In this document: one piece after another, positions 8,200 to 16,588 of the stretch
Layout: every line of letters starts with the position of its first letter
Position numbering within the stretch: the first letter of the stretch is position 1
From: a virus
Strand: one strand, 5' to 3'
DNA length: 40,590 bases
IMG/VR virus record: IMGVR_UViG_3300030090_001727
Location: 1-40,590 of that record
The notes under the pieces: generated by a model
What the model saw: only the letters and a program-made list of their open reading frames with translations
Databases searched by the model: none
What the model was told of the DNA's origin: nothing
Position numbers and translations under genes: made by a program

Positions 8200-10413
8200 A
8201 TGACAGCAAGAGAAACTAATTTAGTAAACGCCTTTGAGACAACATTAGCTGCTCAATTAGCTAGTGGTGGCACAACAATAAATTTAACAGATGACCCTGG
8301 TGTTGATGCACCTGTTTATTTAGTAATAGACCCAGATAACGATAGCAACCGAGAAGTTATTTTATGGTCATCAGGAACTAACCATGCAGCAGCAACTGTA
8401 ACAAGAGACATAGATTCAAAGCATGGCACAGATCCAACACATGCAGCAGGAACACAAGTTAGATTAGCTGTAGTAAAACAACATATTGAAGAAGCACATG
8501 ATGCTATTCAACAAGGTTTTGTATTAGAAGATGGAGATGGCACAGAAGTTACAATAGCTCCTGCAGTAGCTTCAGGTGTCTATACACAAAGAGAAGTAAA
8601 ATTTATTGATACTGGTGGTCTTGATATTAATTGGACTGATACAGATGCAGGTACAGATGGAGACCCTTACGATTTAACATTTACATTAGATTTAAACGGA
8701 TTGACTGCAGCAACAGTTAACATAGCAAATGACAGCATAGCAATTATTGATGCAGACGATTCAAACTTAACTAAGAAAGAATCATTAGCTGATGTTATAG
8801 CAGCAATAGATGGAACAGGATTAACAGCAAGTTCAGGTGTATTGTCTGTAGATGCGTCACAAGCTATAACTGCTTTGACAGGTGGGGATCTTACAATATT
8901 TGATGACACAAACAATGCAGACGTTTCTCTTAAGTTAGGTACTTCAGCAACAGAAGCATTATCTATAGAAGTATTAAACGGTTCAAGTAATAAAACAGCA
9001 GAAGAAATAAAAATATCTACTTCTACTGCTTCAAGTACTGCAAACCACGGTAAGATTTCTATTTATATCGATGACACAGAAATACTAGACATTGATGACG
9101 GTGGTATAGATTTAGCCTCAGGTAAGACTGTAGCTATAGACGGAACAGATTTAACAAACCTCACAGCAGGTAACTTAATAGACTTTGATGGTACAGATAT
9201 TGACGTAGATTTATCTGAAGCGTCAGAAGCTGCACTTGCTAATGGCGATTACATACTTTTTTTAGATGGTGGTGCTACAGGTACTGCTGCTAAAGAAGCT
9301 ATCGCAGATGTTGCAACATTGTTTGCAGGAACAGGACTTACAGCTACTAACTCAGTTATAGCAGTAGATGCTTCTCAAGCAATTACAGCATTAACTGGTG
9401 GCGATTTAACAATATTTGACGATACTAATAACGCTGATGTTTCTCTTAAACTAGGAACATCTGCTACTGAAGCATTATCAATAGAAGTATTAAATGGTAG
9501 CTCTAACAAGACTGCTGAAGAAATTAAAATTGCAACATCAACTGCGTCAGGCACAGCTAATCATGGAAAAATTTCTGTATATATTGACGATACCGAAATA
9601 TTAGATATTGACGATGGAGGAATCGATCTAGCATCAGGTAAAACATTTGCTGTTGATGGCACAGATTTAGTTGCTCATACAGCAGGTGCATTAATAGATT
9701 TTGACGGAACTGATATAGATGTTGATCTAACAGAAGCTGCTGAGGCAGCTATAGCTGACGGAGACTATATACTTTTCTTAGACGGTGGTGCAACAGGTAC
9801 TCAATCAAAAGAAGCCATTGCTGATGTAGCTACACTTTTTGCAGGTGGAGGATTAACAGCAGCTAGTTCAGTTATATCAAACGATGTAATTGGTAAACAA
9901 TCAATGTGGATTCCTGCAGCAGCTATGTATCCAACACAAACAAACGGTGCAGCAGCAATAACAGGTGCAGATTCAGGTGGAAGTACAGGACCTGATTTAT
10001 ACACATTAGACTTTGACGCATCAACAGAAGAGCATGCACAGTTTTCAGTAGCTATGCCTTCATATTGGAATGAAGGAACAGTCACATATAAAGCCTACTG
10101 GACATCAGAAACAACAGACACAGATGGTGTTTCATGGGGATTATCAGGAGTTGCTTTAGCAGATGATGATAGTTTAAATACAGCATTTGGAACTGAAGTA
10201 GTTGTAGATGATGCAAATATAGGCACAGCAAAAGAATTACACATAACAGCAGAAAGTGGAGCAGTAACAATAGCAGGATCGCCTGCAGCAGGAGAGTTGT
10301 GTTACTTTAATGTAGCTAGAGTTGTTGGAGATTCCAATGACACTGCTGCTGAAGATGCAAAACTTATAGGAATAAAGGTATTCTATACCATAGATGACGT
10401 CCACGAGGCATAG
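8200..10413 (+). CDS. Tail fibre protein with a 172-aa tandem repeat, 737 aa
   Basis: N-terminal attachment region (TARETNLVNAFETTLAAQL), then at residues 217-560 two consecutive copies of a 172-residue unit beginning VDASQAITALTGGDLTIFDD. A degenerate third copy of the unit's end (ADVIAAIDGTGLTASSGVL) precedes them. Asp-, Thr- and Ala-rich beta-repeats of this kind form trimeric fibre shafts. The C-terminal 170 residues, after NDVIGKQSMWIPAAAMYPT, form a distinct domain that probably caps the shaft or contacts a partner. Start ATG with GGAGAAG upstream. It is followed by an adhesin-like gene. The role is receptor recognition at the tail. Confidence 0.8.
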   Translation: MTARETNLVNAFETTLAAQLASGGTTINLTDDPGVDAPVYLVIDPDNDSNREVILWSSGTNHAAATVTRDIDSKHGTDPTHAAGTQVRLAVVKQHIEEAHDAIQQGFVLEDGDGTEVTIAPAVASGVYTQREVKFIDTGGLDINWTDTDAGTDGDPYDLTFTLDLNGLTAATVNIANDSIAIIDADDSNLTKKESLADVIAAIDGTGLTASSGVLSVDASQAITALTGGDLTIFDDTNNADVSLKLGTSATEALSIEVLNGSSNKTAEEIKISTSTASSTANHGKISIYIDDTEILDIDDGGIDLASGKTVAIDGTDLTNLTAGNLIDFDGTDIDVDLSEASEAALANGDYILFLDGGATGTAAKEAIADVATLFAGTGLTATNSVIAVDASQAITALTGGDLTIFDDTNNADVSLKLGTSATEALSIEVLNGSSNKTAEEIKIATSTASGTANHGKISVYIDDTEILDIDDGGIDLASGKTFAVDGTDLVAHTAGALIDFDGTDIDVDLTEAAEAAIADGDYILFLDGGATGTQSKEAIADVATLFAGGGLTAASSVISNDVIGKQSMWIPAAAMYPTQTNGAAAITGADSGGSTGPDLYTLDFDASTEEHAQFSVAMPSYWNEGTVTYKAYWTSETTDTDGVSWGLSGVALADDDSLNTAFGTEVVVDDANIGTAKELHITAESGAVTIAGSPAAGELCYFNVARVVGDSNDTAAEDAKLIGIKVFYTIDDVHEA
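8848..9363 (+). repeat. Fibre repeat unit, copy 1 (172 codons)
   Basis: Begins at the Val codon of VDASQAIT and ends before the second VDASQAIT. The protein is about 89% identical to copy 2, with the first 56 residues identical, but over those 56 codons 34 use a different synonymous codon. Confidence 0.9.
9364..9879 (+). repeat. Fibre repeat unit, copy 2 (172 codons)
   Basis: Directly adjacent to copy 1 with an exact 516-bp period. The 19 amino-acid differences by my count fall after residue 56 of the unit, clustered at about residues 95-130 and at the end. Confidence 0.9.
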
Positions 10414-10416
10414 ACC

Positions 10417-11238
10417 ATGGCAGGACCAACATCATTTGGCTATCAAAATTTAGGATTTGGAGGAGGAACAGCTCCTGCATCTAATTTTGATGTACAATAT
10501 GTAGTTATTTCAGGTGGTGGTGGTGCTGAAATTGGTGGTGGTGGAGCAGGAGGTGCAGTAGATAATATATCAAGCACAGCTAGTATTCCTGCAGGAGAAA
10601 CTATTACTGTAACTGTTGGTGGTGCAGGATCAAGACAAAACCCAGGAGGAACATCTTCCGTAGTAAGCACAACATTAGGAACTGTAAGTGTTGTCGGTGG
10701 TGGTGGAGGTTCAGGCTCTAACGATAATGCTGACTCAGGTGCGTGTGGTGGTGCAGGTGCAAGAAATAACAACGGTAAATCTGGAAACATCGGTGGTAAC
10801 GGTGGTAACGGAGGAGGCGTTAATGGTGGTGGAGGTGGTGGAGGCATGACTGCTAATGGTGGAAACGCTGTTGGTGGTGGTGGTGCAGGAACTGCTAACG
10901 CAACTTATGGAACATGGGCTACAGATACATCTTCAGGCTCTGGTGGCAGATATGCTGGTGGAGGTGGAGGTGGAGGTCAAAATGGTGGTGCAGGTGGTGG
11001 TGCAGGAGGTGGAGGCTCAGGCTCTCAAAATAGTGGAAACGCAGGAACTGCCAACACAGGTGGTGGTGGTGGTGGAGGATGGAACTCCTCAGGAGGTGTT
11101 GGAGGTTCAGGCATAGTTCTAATTAGATACACCGAAGGTTTAGGAGAAGCTGCAAGTTCAAATGGTTCTCCTGCTACAAGTACAGGTAATGGTTACAGAT
11201 ACTATAAATTTACTGGTTCTGGAGAGCTTACATTATAA
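10417..11238 (+). CDS. Glycine-rich tail adhesin, 273 aa
   Basis: Starts with a short beta region (FDVQYVVISGGGGAEIGGGG), then about 180 residues dominated by Gly runs separated by short Asn/Ser/Thr/Ala loops, and ends with a conserved-looking beta cap (GGSGIVLIRYTEG, YRYYKFTGSGELTL). This layout is that of glycine-rich phage tail-tip adhesins, in which Gly runs form packed polyglycine-II helices and the loops between them contact the receptor (known for T-even gp38-type adhesins). It follows the fibre gene directly, so it probably tips the fibre. The sequence GGTGGTGGT is repetitive and prone to replication slippage, a ready source of host-range variation. Confidence 0.75.
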   Translation: MAGPTSFGYQNLGFGGGTAPASNFDVQYVVISGGGGAEIGGGGAGGAVDNISSTASIPAGETITVTVGGAGSRQNPGGTSSVVSTTLGTVSVVGGGGGSGSNDNADSGACGGAGARNNNGKSGNIGGNGGNGGGVNGGGGGGGMTANGGNAVGGGGAGTANATYGTWATDTSSGSGGRYAGGGGGGGQNGGAGGGAGGGGSGSQNSGNAGTANTGGGGGGGWNSSGGVGGSGIVLIRYTEGLGEAASSNGSPATSTGNGYRYYKFTGSGELTL

Positions 11239-11615
11239 TGGCACATTTTGCACAACTTGATGGAGATAACAAAGTAATTAATGTTATTGTCGTAGCTGAT
11301 GAAGTTATAACAAATTCAGAAGATGAACAAGTAGAACAACTTGGAATAGATTTTTGTAAATCTACGTATGGAAATGATACTAATTGGAAACAAACATCTA
11401 TTACAGATAGTATGAGAAAAGAGTATGCAGGTATTGGTGGTGTTTATAATGCAACTAAAGATATATTTATTGCACCTCAACCTTATGAAAGTTGGTCATT
11501 AGATTCTAACGATGATTGGGTTGCACCTATTACAAAACCTGACGATGGTAATGTATACATGTGGGATGAAGATGCTTATCAAGCAGATAATTCTCAAGGT
11601 TGGGTACAATTATAA
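11238..11615 (+). CDS. Fibre-associated conserved phage protein, 125 aa
   Basis: The MAHFAQLDGDNKVINVIVV start, the GIDFCKSTYG motif, SMRKEYAGIGGVYNATKDIF and the end WSLDSNDDWVAPITKPDDG form a pattern I remember as common in marine cyanophages and related phages near tail fibre genes. The function is not known to me. A 1-nt overlap with the adhesin stop indicates co-translation. It may assist fibre assembly or be a small tail protein. Confidence 0.65.
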   Translation: MAHFAQLDGDNKVINVIVVADEVITNSEDEQVEQLGIDFCKSTYGNDTNWKQTSITDSMRKEYAGIGGVYNATKDIFIAPQPYESWSLDSNDDWVAPITKPDDGNVYMWDEDAYQADNSQGWVQL

Positions 11616-11635
11616 TATAAAAGAAAGGTGGAGAA

Positions 11636-12205
11636 ATGCTTACAGAAGTTAAAATAATAAAAAACTTTTTAAGTCCTACATATCATAAAGAGTTATTAAA
11701 CAGTTTAGATAGTTTTAATATGCCATGGTTTTTGCAAAAAAACATTTCATTAGAAGAGGATGATAATACATCACATAAAAATTTTGGTTTTAATAGAACA
11801 TATTACGATGATAATGGATGGCGTGGAGATTACACAGTAGAAATTATGAAACCTGCAGTATATCAAATTATGGATACAGTTGGTGGCGTACAACCATTAA
11901 GAGTTAGGGCAGATATGACTATGCAAAGTGATAAAGAACACAAACATGGGATACATATTGATTATCCTACTCCTAATATAACAACAATTTTATACATAAA
12001 TGATAGTGATGGAGATACGATATTTTATGAAGAAAGAACTTCTGATACAGAAAAAAGATATAAGCCTTCTGATCTAAATGAAATGAAAAGAGTAACACCT
12101 GTAGCAAATTCACTTGTAATTTTTGATGGATTTCAATTACACACAGGGTGTTCGCCTATGAAAAATAGTAATAGAATACTTATAAACTCTAACTATTTAG
12201 TATGA
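11636..12205 (+). CDS. 2-oxoglutarate/Fe(II)-dependent oxygenase, prolyl-4-hydroxylase type
   Basis: 189 aa in one double-stranded beta-helix domain. The iron ligands are visible as H107-x-D109 (HGIHIDYP) and distal H169 (FQLHTG), with R180 (NSNRILIN) positioned to bind 2-oxoglutarate. VIFDGFQLHTGCSP is typical of prolyl 4-hydroxylase-like enzymes. The expected reaction is hydroxylation of a protein or small molecule using O2 and 2-oxoglutarate. Strong ribosome binding site (AGGTGGAG) before ATG. It overlaps the next gene by 4 nt and belongs to a three-gene cassette placed right after the tail tip genes, so virion or host-surface modification is possible. The substrate cannot be told from sequence. 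Confidence 0.85.
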   Translation: MLTEVKIIKNFLSPTYHKELLNSLDSFNMPWFLQKNISLEEDDNTSHKNFGFNRTYYDDNGWRGDYTVEIMKPAVYQIMDTVGGVQPLRVRADMTMQSDKEHKHGIHIDYPTPNITTILYINDSDGDTIFYEERTSDTEKRYKPSDLNEMKRVTPVANSLVIFDGFQLHTGCSPMKNSNRILINSNYLV

Positions 12206-12942
12206 ACATAGAAATTATTCCAAGTCGTGAGGATTACGAACAATTTTTAGAAATGTATCCTCCACAATTAAGTAACAAATTTTTACCTAAATGGTATAAA
12301 AATAGTGGTAATAAAAAAGCTAGTCAACATGCACATTTTTTGCATGAGGTAGATTTAACACAACCACCAATAACAATAAAAAGTTGTCCTGCTGTTGTAG
12401 ATGCTGTAACAGAAGGGATTATTTTACCTTTATGGGGTAACTTAGATTTTACTACTTTAAAAAATGATAAAGGAGAAATAACAGCACAACATTGGGATTT
12501 TACAGGCAGACATATTAACGCAGGTGACATATCACAATTTATACAGTTTCATACAAAAAATCAGTTAGAAGGTATGCCTGTACAAGTTTTGTCTAATGAC
12601 AGTATTTTAAAAATAAATATGCCTTATAAAATAATTGTTCCTGAGGGTTACAATATTTACTACACAGATCCTTTTTATCATTTTAGAAAATGTTTAAGAC
12701 TATTAAGTGGTGTTGTTGAAGCAGACAAGTGGGGTTATGTTACATTTGTATTTGAAATTTTAGAAGAAGATTTTAGATTAGAAGCAGGAGAACCTTTTGT
12801 TCAATGTTTTATATATAAAAGAGATGAAGAAAAATTAAATCTAACTTGTCGTAATGGAACACAAGAAGAATATGAACAAAGCAGAAAAGAACATAGAGAA
12901 TTATTTATTACCCAAAAAAATTATAAAACAAAAAACAAATGA
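12202..12942 (+). CDS. Unknown protein of the oxygenase/halogenase cassette, 246 aa
   Basis: No enzymatic motif that I can prove. Features: LSNKFLPKWYKNSG near the N-terminus, ITIKSCPAVVDAVTEGIILPLWGN, and YKIIVPEGYNIYYTDPFYHF in the middle, with many conserved-looking Trp, Pro and aromatic residues. From memory this resembles the phage/bacterial family DUF6065, whose function is unknown; I could not verify this. It overlaps the oxygenase by 4 nt and the halogenase-like gene by 4 nt, so the three products are probably made together and act on the same target. No signal peptide or membrane segment. Confidence 0.65.
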   Translation: MNIEIIPSREDYEQFLEMYPPQLSNKFLPKWYKNSGNKKASQHAHFLHEVDLTQPPITIKSCPAVVDAVTEGIILPLWGNLDFTTLKNDKGEITAQHWDFTGRHINAGDISQFIQFHTKNQLEGMPVQVLSNDSILKINMPYKIIVPEGYNIYYTDPFYHFRKCLRLLSGVVEADKWGYVTFVFEILEEDFRLEAGEPFVQCFIYKRDEEKLNLTCRNGTQEEYEQSRKEHRELFITQKNYKTKNK

Positions 12943-14021
12943 AACTTGCTATATTAGGTAAAGGTACTGCAGGTGCGTTAGCTTTAAATCACTTTAATTC
13001 TTACACTGATTACGAAATAGATCTTTATTACGACAGTAGCATTAAAGAACAAACTGTTGGAGAAGGCACTACATTACACATACCTACTAGATTAAATTAC
13101 ACACTAGGAGTTACCTGGGAAGAAATTAGAAAATTAAATGGTACTGTAAAGACAGGTATTTATTATGATGGTTGGTCCGAAACTAATTATTTCCACAGTT
13201 TTTATTTACCTGCAGCGTCTATACACATTGATGCTATAAAATTACAAGAATACTTGCTTGCTAAAAACAAGTGCAATTTAATAAATAAAAATGTAAATAT
13301 AAATGACGTTGATGCTGATTATGTTATAGATTGTTCAGGCAGACCAACAGATTATTCTGACTATACATTGACTGAAAATATAAATGTTAATGCAGTATGT
13401 GTTTTGCACTACAAACCTATTACATATTTTGATTATACATTATGCAAAGCTATGGAACGTGGTTGGATGTTTGGTATACCTTTACAGGACAGAGTATCTT
13501 TTGGTTATTTGTACAATACAAATATTTCAAATAAAGATGAAGTGTACAAAGAAATGTTTAAGTATTTAAAAAAAGAAGGTTACAATAATCCAACAAAGAA
13601 AAATTTTTTTGAATTTAAAAATTATTACAGAAAAGAAAACTTTGTAGAGGATATTGCTTGTAATGGTAACTCATCTTTTTTTCTTGAACCTTTAGAAGCA
13701 ACAAGTTTAGCTTTAGTAGATAGAATTAATAGATGGACATGGGATTTATTAAACAATAATATTACACAGCAAGAAGCAAATATGTACTACAAAAATTATA
13801 TAAAAGAAATAGAAATGATTATTAATTTACATTATTTAAATCCTAAACAAAAAACAAAATTTTGGAATTATGCAAAACAAAATAGTAGTTATATTTTAAA
13901 TGATCAAATTTACAAAAAAATTGTAGACAATTTAGAAAATGATGAATATTTTTTTGATGACTTTGGTACTTGGAACAAAGATAGTTTTAAGCAAAATTTA
14001 AAAGGTTTGAATTTAATATGA
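12939..14021 (+). CDS. Flavin-dependent halogenase-like protein (tryptophan halogenase family)
   Basis: 360 aa. The FAD-binding motif GKGTAG lies at residues 7-12. VGEGTTLHIP (40-49) matches the VGEAT region. K71 in TVKTGIYYDGW aligns by context with the catalytic Lys of PrnA. RGWMFGIPLQDR (174-185) matches the WxWxIP motif with Phe in place of the second Trp. FFLEPLEATSLAL (247-259) matches the EPLEST chloride/substrate motif with S to A. It is much shorter than PrnA/RebH (over 500 aa), so the C-terminal substrate-binding region is reduced. Either a compact halogenase or a related flavin monooxygenase is possible. The gene is the last of the cassette and is not obviously decayed. Confidence 0.75.
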   Translation: MKLAILGKGTAGALALNHFNSYTDYEIDLYYDSSIKEQTVGEGTTLHIPTRLNYTLGVTWEEIRKLNGTVKTGIYYDGWSETNYFHSFYLPAASIHIDAIKLQEYLLAKNKCNLINKNVNINDVDADYVIDCSGRPTDYSDYTLTENINVNAVCVLHYKPITYFDYTLCKAMERGWMFGIPLQDRVSFGYLYNTNISNKDEVYKEMFKYLKKEGYNNPTKKNFFEFKNYYRKENFVEDIACNGNSSFFLEPLEATSLALVDRINRWTWDLLNNNITQQEANMYYKNYIKEIEMIINLHYLNPKQKTKFWNYAKQNSSYILNDQIYKKIVDNLENDEYFFDDFGTWNKDSFKQNLKGLNLI

Positions 14022-14036
14022 TATAATTTCTAAATC

Positions 14037-14186
14037 ATGGATTATATTATAGGTTTTATTGTAGGTTATATATGCAAAGAAGTATATACATTACTTAAAT
14101 ATTTAAGTCATTCTGAAACAACTGTAATTGAGCATGATTGGGATGAAGAATGGGATTGGATTTCAAGACCAGAGGATCTGCCATAA
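14037..14186 (+). CDS. Small membrane protein, 49 aa
   Basis: An N-terminal membrane helix (YIIGFIVGYICKEVYTLLKY) is followed by an acidic, Trp-rich tail (EHDWDEEWDWISRPEDLP). The stop overlaps the next start (TAATG). No family recognised. It starts a run of small membrane or secreted proteins leading to the lysis genes, so a part in lysis or membrane modification is possible. No clear ribosome binding site is visible before ATG. Confidence 0.55.
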   Translation: MDYIIGFIVGYICKEVYTLLKYLSHSETTVIEHDWDEEWDWISRPEDLP

Positions 14187-14371
14187 TGACTATGCCAAAC
14201 GGATTTACACAGAAAGAAATGCTAGTGATGATATTGGAAGGTCAAAAAGAAATTAATAAACAAATAGATGAATTACATGAAAAGGTTAATACTAAAATTG
14301 GAAGGCAAGAGTTGTTTGGGTGGATTGTTGCTGTTGGTGCATTGTCTGCACTTGTCGGCAACCTGATGTGA
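14186..14371 (+). CDS. Small membrane protein with C-terminal helix, 61 aa
   Basis: Start taken at ATG 14186 (MTMPNGFTQKEM). An earlier in-frame start would run through the preceding gene. A charged helical segment (EGQKEINKQIDELHEKVN) is followed by a C-terminal membrane segment (LFGWIVAVGALSALVGNLM). This is the layout of small tail-anchored phage proteins such as spanin-like or holin-antagonist proteins, but no family is recognised. Confidence 0.6.
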   Translation: MTMPNGFTQKEMLVMILEGQKEINKQIDELHEKVNTKIGRQELFGWIVAVGALSALVGNLM

Positions 14372-14380
14372 GGAGCTAAA

Positions 14381-14419
14381 ATGGATTGTTGTGGCAGTTG
14401 CAATTGCGAAGGTAAATAA
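14381..14419 (+). CDS. Cys-rich 12-residue peptide
   Basis: MDCCGSCNCEGK has four Cys in 12 residues and a strong, well-spaced AGGAG seven bases before ATG. The stop overlaps a following ATG (TAATG) that opens another 12-codon frame. If translated it could bind a metal or couple translation into the following gene. Its brevity makes chance hard to exclude. Confidence 0.35.
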   Translation: MDCCGSCNCEGK

Positions 14420-14446
14420 TGAGGTGGAGGAAATCTGTAGTTAATA

Positions 14447-16588
14447 GTGCTACTTAGATTATTACTTGTTTTATTTCTTGTTGTACCAGTTCCAGTATTA
14501 GCAGAAGAAGTAGTAGAAACAGAAACATTTGATGGTGGTGATAATGGTGGAGAACAAACTACTGATATTGTAGTACCACCTACAGACAATTCTTTAGTAA
14601 AAATAGATAACACTTGGGATTACTACGGTGGTATGGATAATTACCACATGGAATTAGAGTATCAAAAACATGGTGGTACAGCGAATGATTATGAGTTTAC
14701 ATTACCTGTTGATCATGACGTATATGAAGTAGGTTTCACTATAGGTGCTATGAATAATGAAGGAGAAGTTACCTATACACATAATGATGAAACAACACAA
14801 ACAAATACAATAGATGCACAACAAGGCATGAATATAGCAACTATGTTCGAAGATGTTGTTTATTCTGTACAAGATACAGCTAATAAATTTATAGATAGTT
14901 TTGTTATTACTATTAATGACTGGTCTTTACTAGATAATGTAGAAATAAAATATGAAGATACTACTACAACTACAACTTTAAATCCGTTAGATATACAACG
15001 CCAGGCAAACTTTGCTTCATACGGTATATCAGAAACAGATGATGAACGTGGTGTAAGAGAAGAACAAGAGGAAGAACAAAAACAAATTGAAATAGCTATT
15101 GTTCAAGAAGCTAAAGAAATGTCAGACAACATGGCAGAAACTGGTTACAACGAAACCGACCAGGAGCGAGAAGAAAGAGAAGCATTAACTAATGTTGTTA
15201 TTGTTGTTGGAGATGAGGAAGTTACCTATACTGAAAAAGAACAAAATGATGGAACTATTGAAAGAGATCAGGAGCGTGCAGCTAACGAAGAGCTATACGG
15301 GGTTGCACTTACAAACGAACAAATTGAAAGAGGAGATTTAGAACTATATGATATTGAAGAAGAAATTGGAGAAGAGTTTTTTGATGATGATATTGTACTT
15401 ATTGAGTTGGAAGATGAATATTATGATGAAGAATATGTTGAGCTTACTGAAGAAGAAGTTGAAGAACTTGAACGAGAGATGGAAAGAGATGTTAAAAAAC
15501 TTGAGTATGAAGAAGATATTGAGTTCTTGCAGTTTGAATCTGAAGAAGAAATGGATGAATACATAGACACAATAATCGAAGTAGAAGAATATTTAGAGGA
15601 GTTAGAAGAATTTGAGTTTGTAATTATAGAAGATATAGAAGAGATAGAAATAGATATGATAGACTTTTATATAGAAACAGAGTTGTTTCCTCCTACTGAA
15701 GAAGAAATCCAAGCAGATTTAGAGGAAGTACAGGATCAGATAAGAGAAGAAAAAGAAGATGAGTTGGACGAAGAGATACTTAGAGATGACACAAAGAGAG
15801 AAGATGAACTTCAAGATGAAGACATTTTTGTTGAGTCAATACAAGAAGATGTCGAAGAAGAAGTAGAAATCTTTGAGTTTTTTAAGGACGAAGAAGTTAT
15901 AGAGCTTACTGAAGAAGAACTAGAAGAAGAAGTTGCAGAGATAGAAGAAGTTATAGAAGATATTATTGTAATAGATATACCTGAAGTAACAGAAGAAGAG
16001 TTAGAAGAATACACAGAAGAGGAGATAATTGAGTATGAAGAAGCTAAAGAAGAAGCAATACAAGAGTATGTACAAGAACTTGAAACCGAAGAAGTAATAG
16101 AGGTTATAGAAGAAGTTAATGACATAGGTGTACAGAACCTAGAGCAAGTATCAGAGGAAGTACAAGAAATAGTACAGGCTGTAGTAGAGGAGGCTATAGA
16201 TGATATCGAAATACTTACTGAAGAGCAAGTTGAAGTTGTCGCTGAAGTATTACAAGTACAAGCTGATGACGTTGAGATTATTGCTGAAGCAGTACAAGAA
16301 GACGAAGTAGTAGCAGAAGCTGTAGAAGAATACGTTGAGAGAGCTGTAGAGAATGCTGATGTAGAAAACTATACACTTGCTGACGTTGTTACAGAAGTGC
16401 AGTATGAGAACTTCTTAGAAAATCCTATAGAGACTTTTGTTGATTTAGATTTTGAAGATATCACAATAGGCAGCATTGGAGATGACATGACACAAGATCA
16501 AAAAGAAAAAGCACAAGAGGTGGTAGTGCCAGTTATTTTGACTAGAATAGCTAGTATGGCTGCGTTTGTATTTAGGAAACAAATATGA
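14447..16588 (+). CDS. Secreted, hyperacidic Glu-rich protein, 713 aa
   Basis: A clear signal peptide (LLRLLLVLFLVVPVPVLA, cleavage before E20). Residues 20-160 form a conventional beta-rich domain with NTWDYYGGMDNYHMELEYQ. The rest, to about residue 660, is overwhelmingly Glu/Asp with Ile/Val/Tyr spacing, including a loose repeat: ISETDDERGVREE, YNETDQEREEREA, IERDQERAANEEL. The C-terminus has a hydrophobic helix ending in basic residues (VVVPVILTRIASMAAFVFRK). It would thus be exported, with a giant anionic domain, and perhaps anchored. The start is GTG at 14447 because a TAG lies 9 bp upstream in frame; GGAGG is 16 bp away, which is long. It lies directly before the lysis genes with a 4-nt overlap. 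No family recognised. Confidence 0.7.
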   Translation: MLLRLLLVLFLVVPVPVLAEEVVETETFDGGDNGGEQTTDIVVPPTDNSLVKIDNTWDYYGGMDNYHMELEYQKHGGTANDYEFTLPVDHDVYEVGFTIGAMNNEGEVTYTHNDETTQTNTIDAQQGMNIATMFEDVVYSVQDTANKFIDSFVITINDWSLLDNVEIKYEDTTTTTTLNPLDIQRQANFASYGISETDDERGVREEQEEEQKQIEIAIVQEAKEMSDNMAETGYNETDQEREEREALTNVVIVVGDEEVTYTEKEQNDGTIERDQERAANEELYGVALTNEQIERGDLELYDIEEEIGEEFFDDDIVLIELEDEYYDEEYVELTEEEVEELEREMERDVKKLEYEEDIEFLQFESEEEMDEYIDTIIEVEEYLEELEEFEFVIIEDIEEIEIDMIDFYIETELFPPTEEEIQADLEEVQDQIREEKEDELDEEILRDDTKREDELQDEDIFVESIQEDVEEEVEIFEFFKDEEVIELTEEELEEEVAEIEEVIEDIIVIDIPEVTEEELEEYTEEEIIEYEEAKEEAIQEYVQELETEEVIEVIEEVNDIGVQNLEQVSEEVQEIVQAVVEEAIDDIEILTEEQVEVVAEVLQVQADDVEIIAEAVQEDEVVAEAVEEYVERAVENADVENYTLADVVTEVQYENFLENPIETFVDLDFEDITIGSIGDDMTQDQKEKAQEVVVPVILTRIASMAAFVFRKQI

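Noticed and set aside
10443-10847. Minus-strand 134-codon Pro-rich frame
   Set aside because: Antisense of the glycine-rich adhesin; the composition follows from GGT/GGA codons.
15811-16125. Minus-strand Ser-rich 104-codon frame
   Set aside because: Antisense of GAA/GAT codons in the hyperacidic gene.
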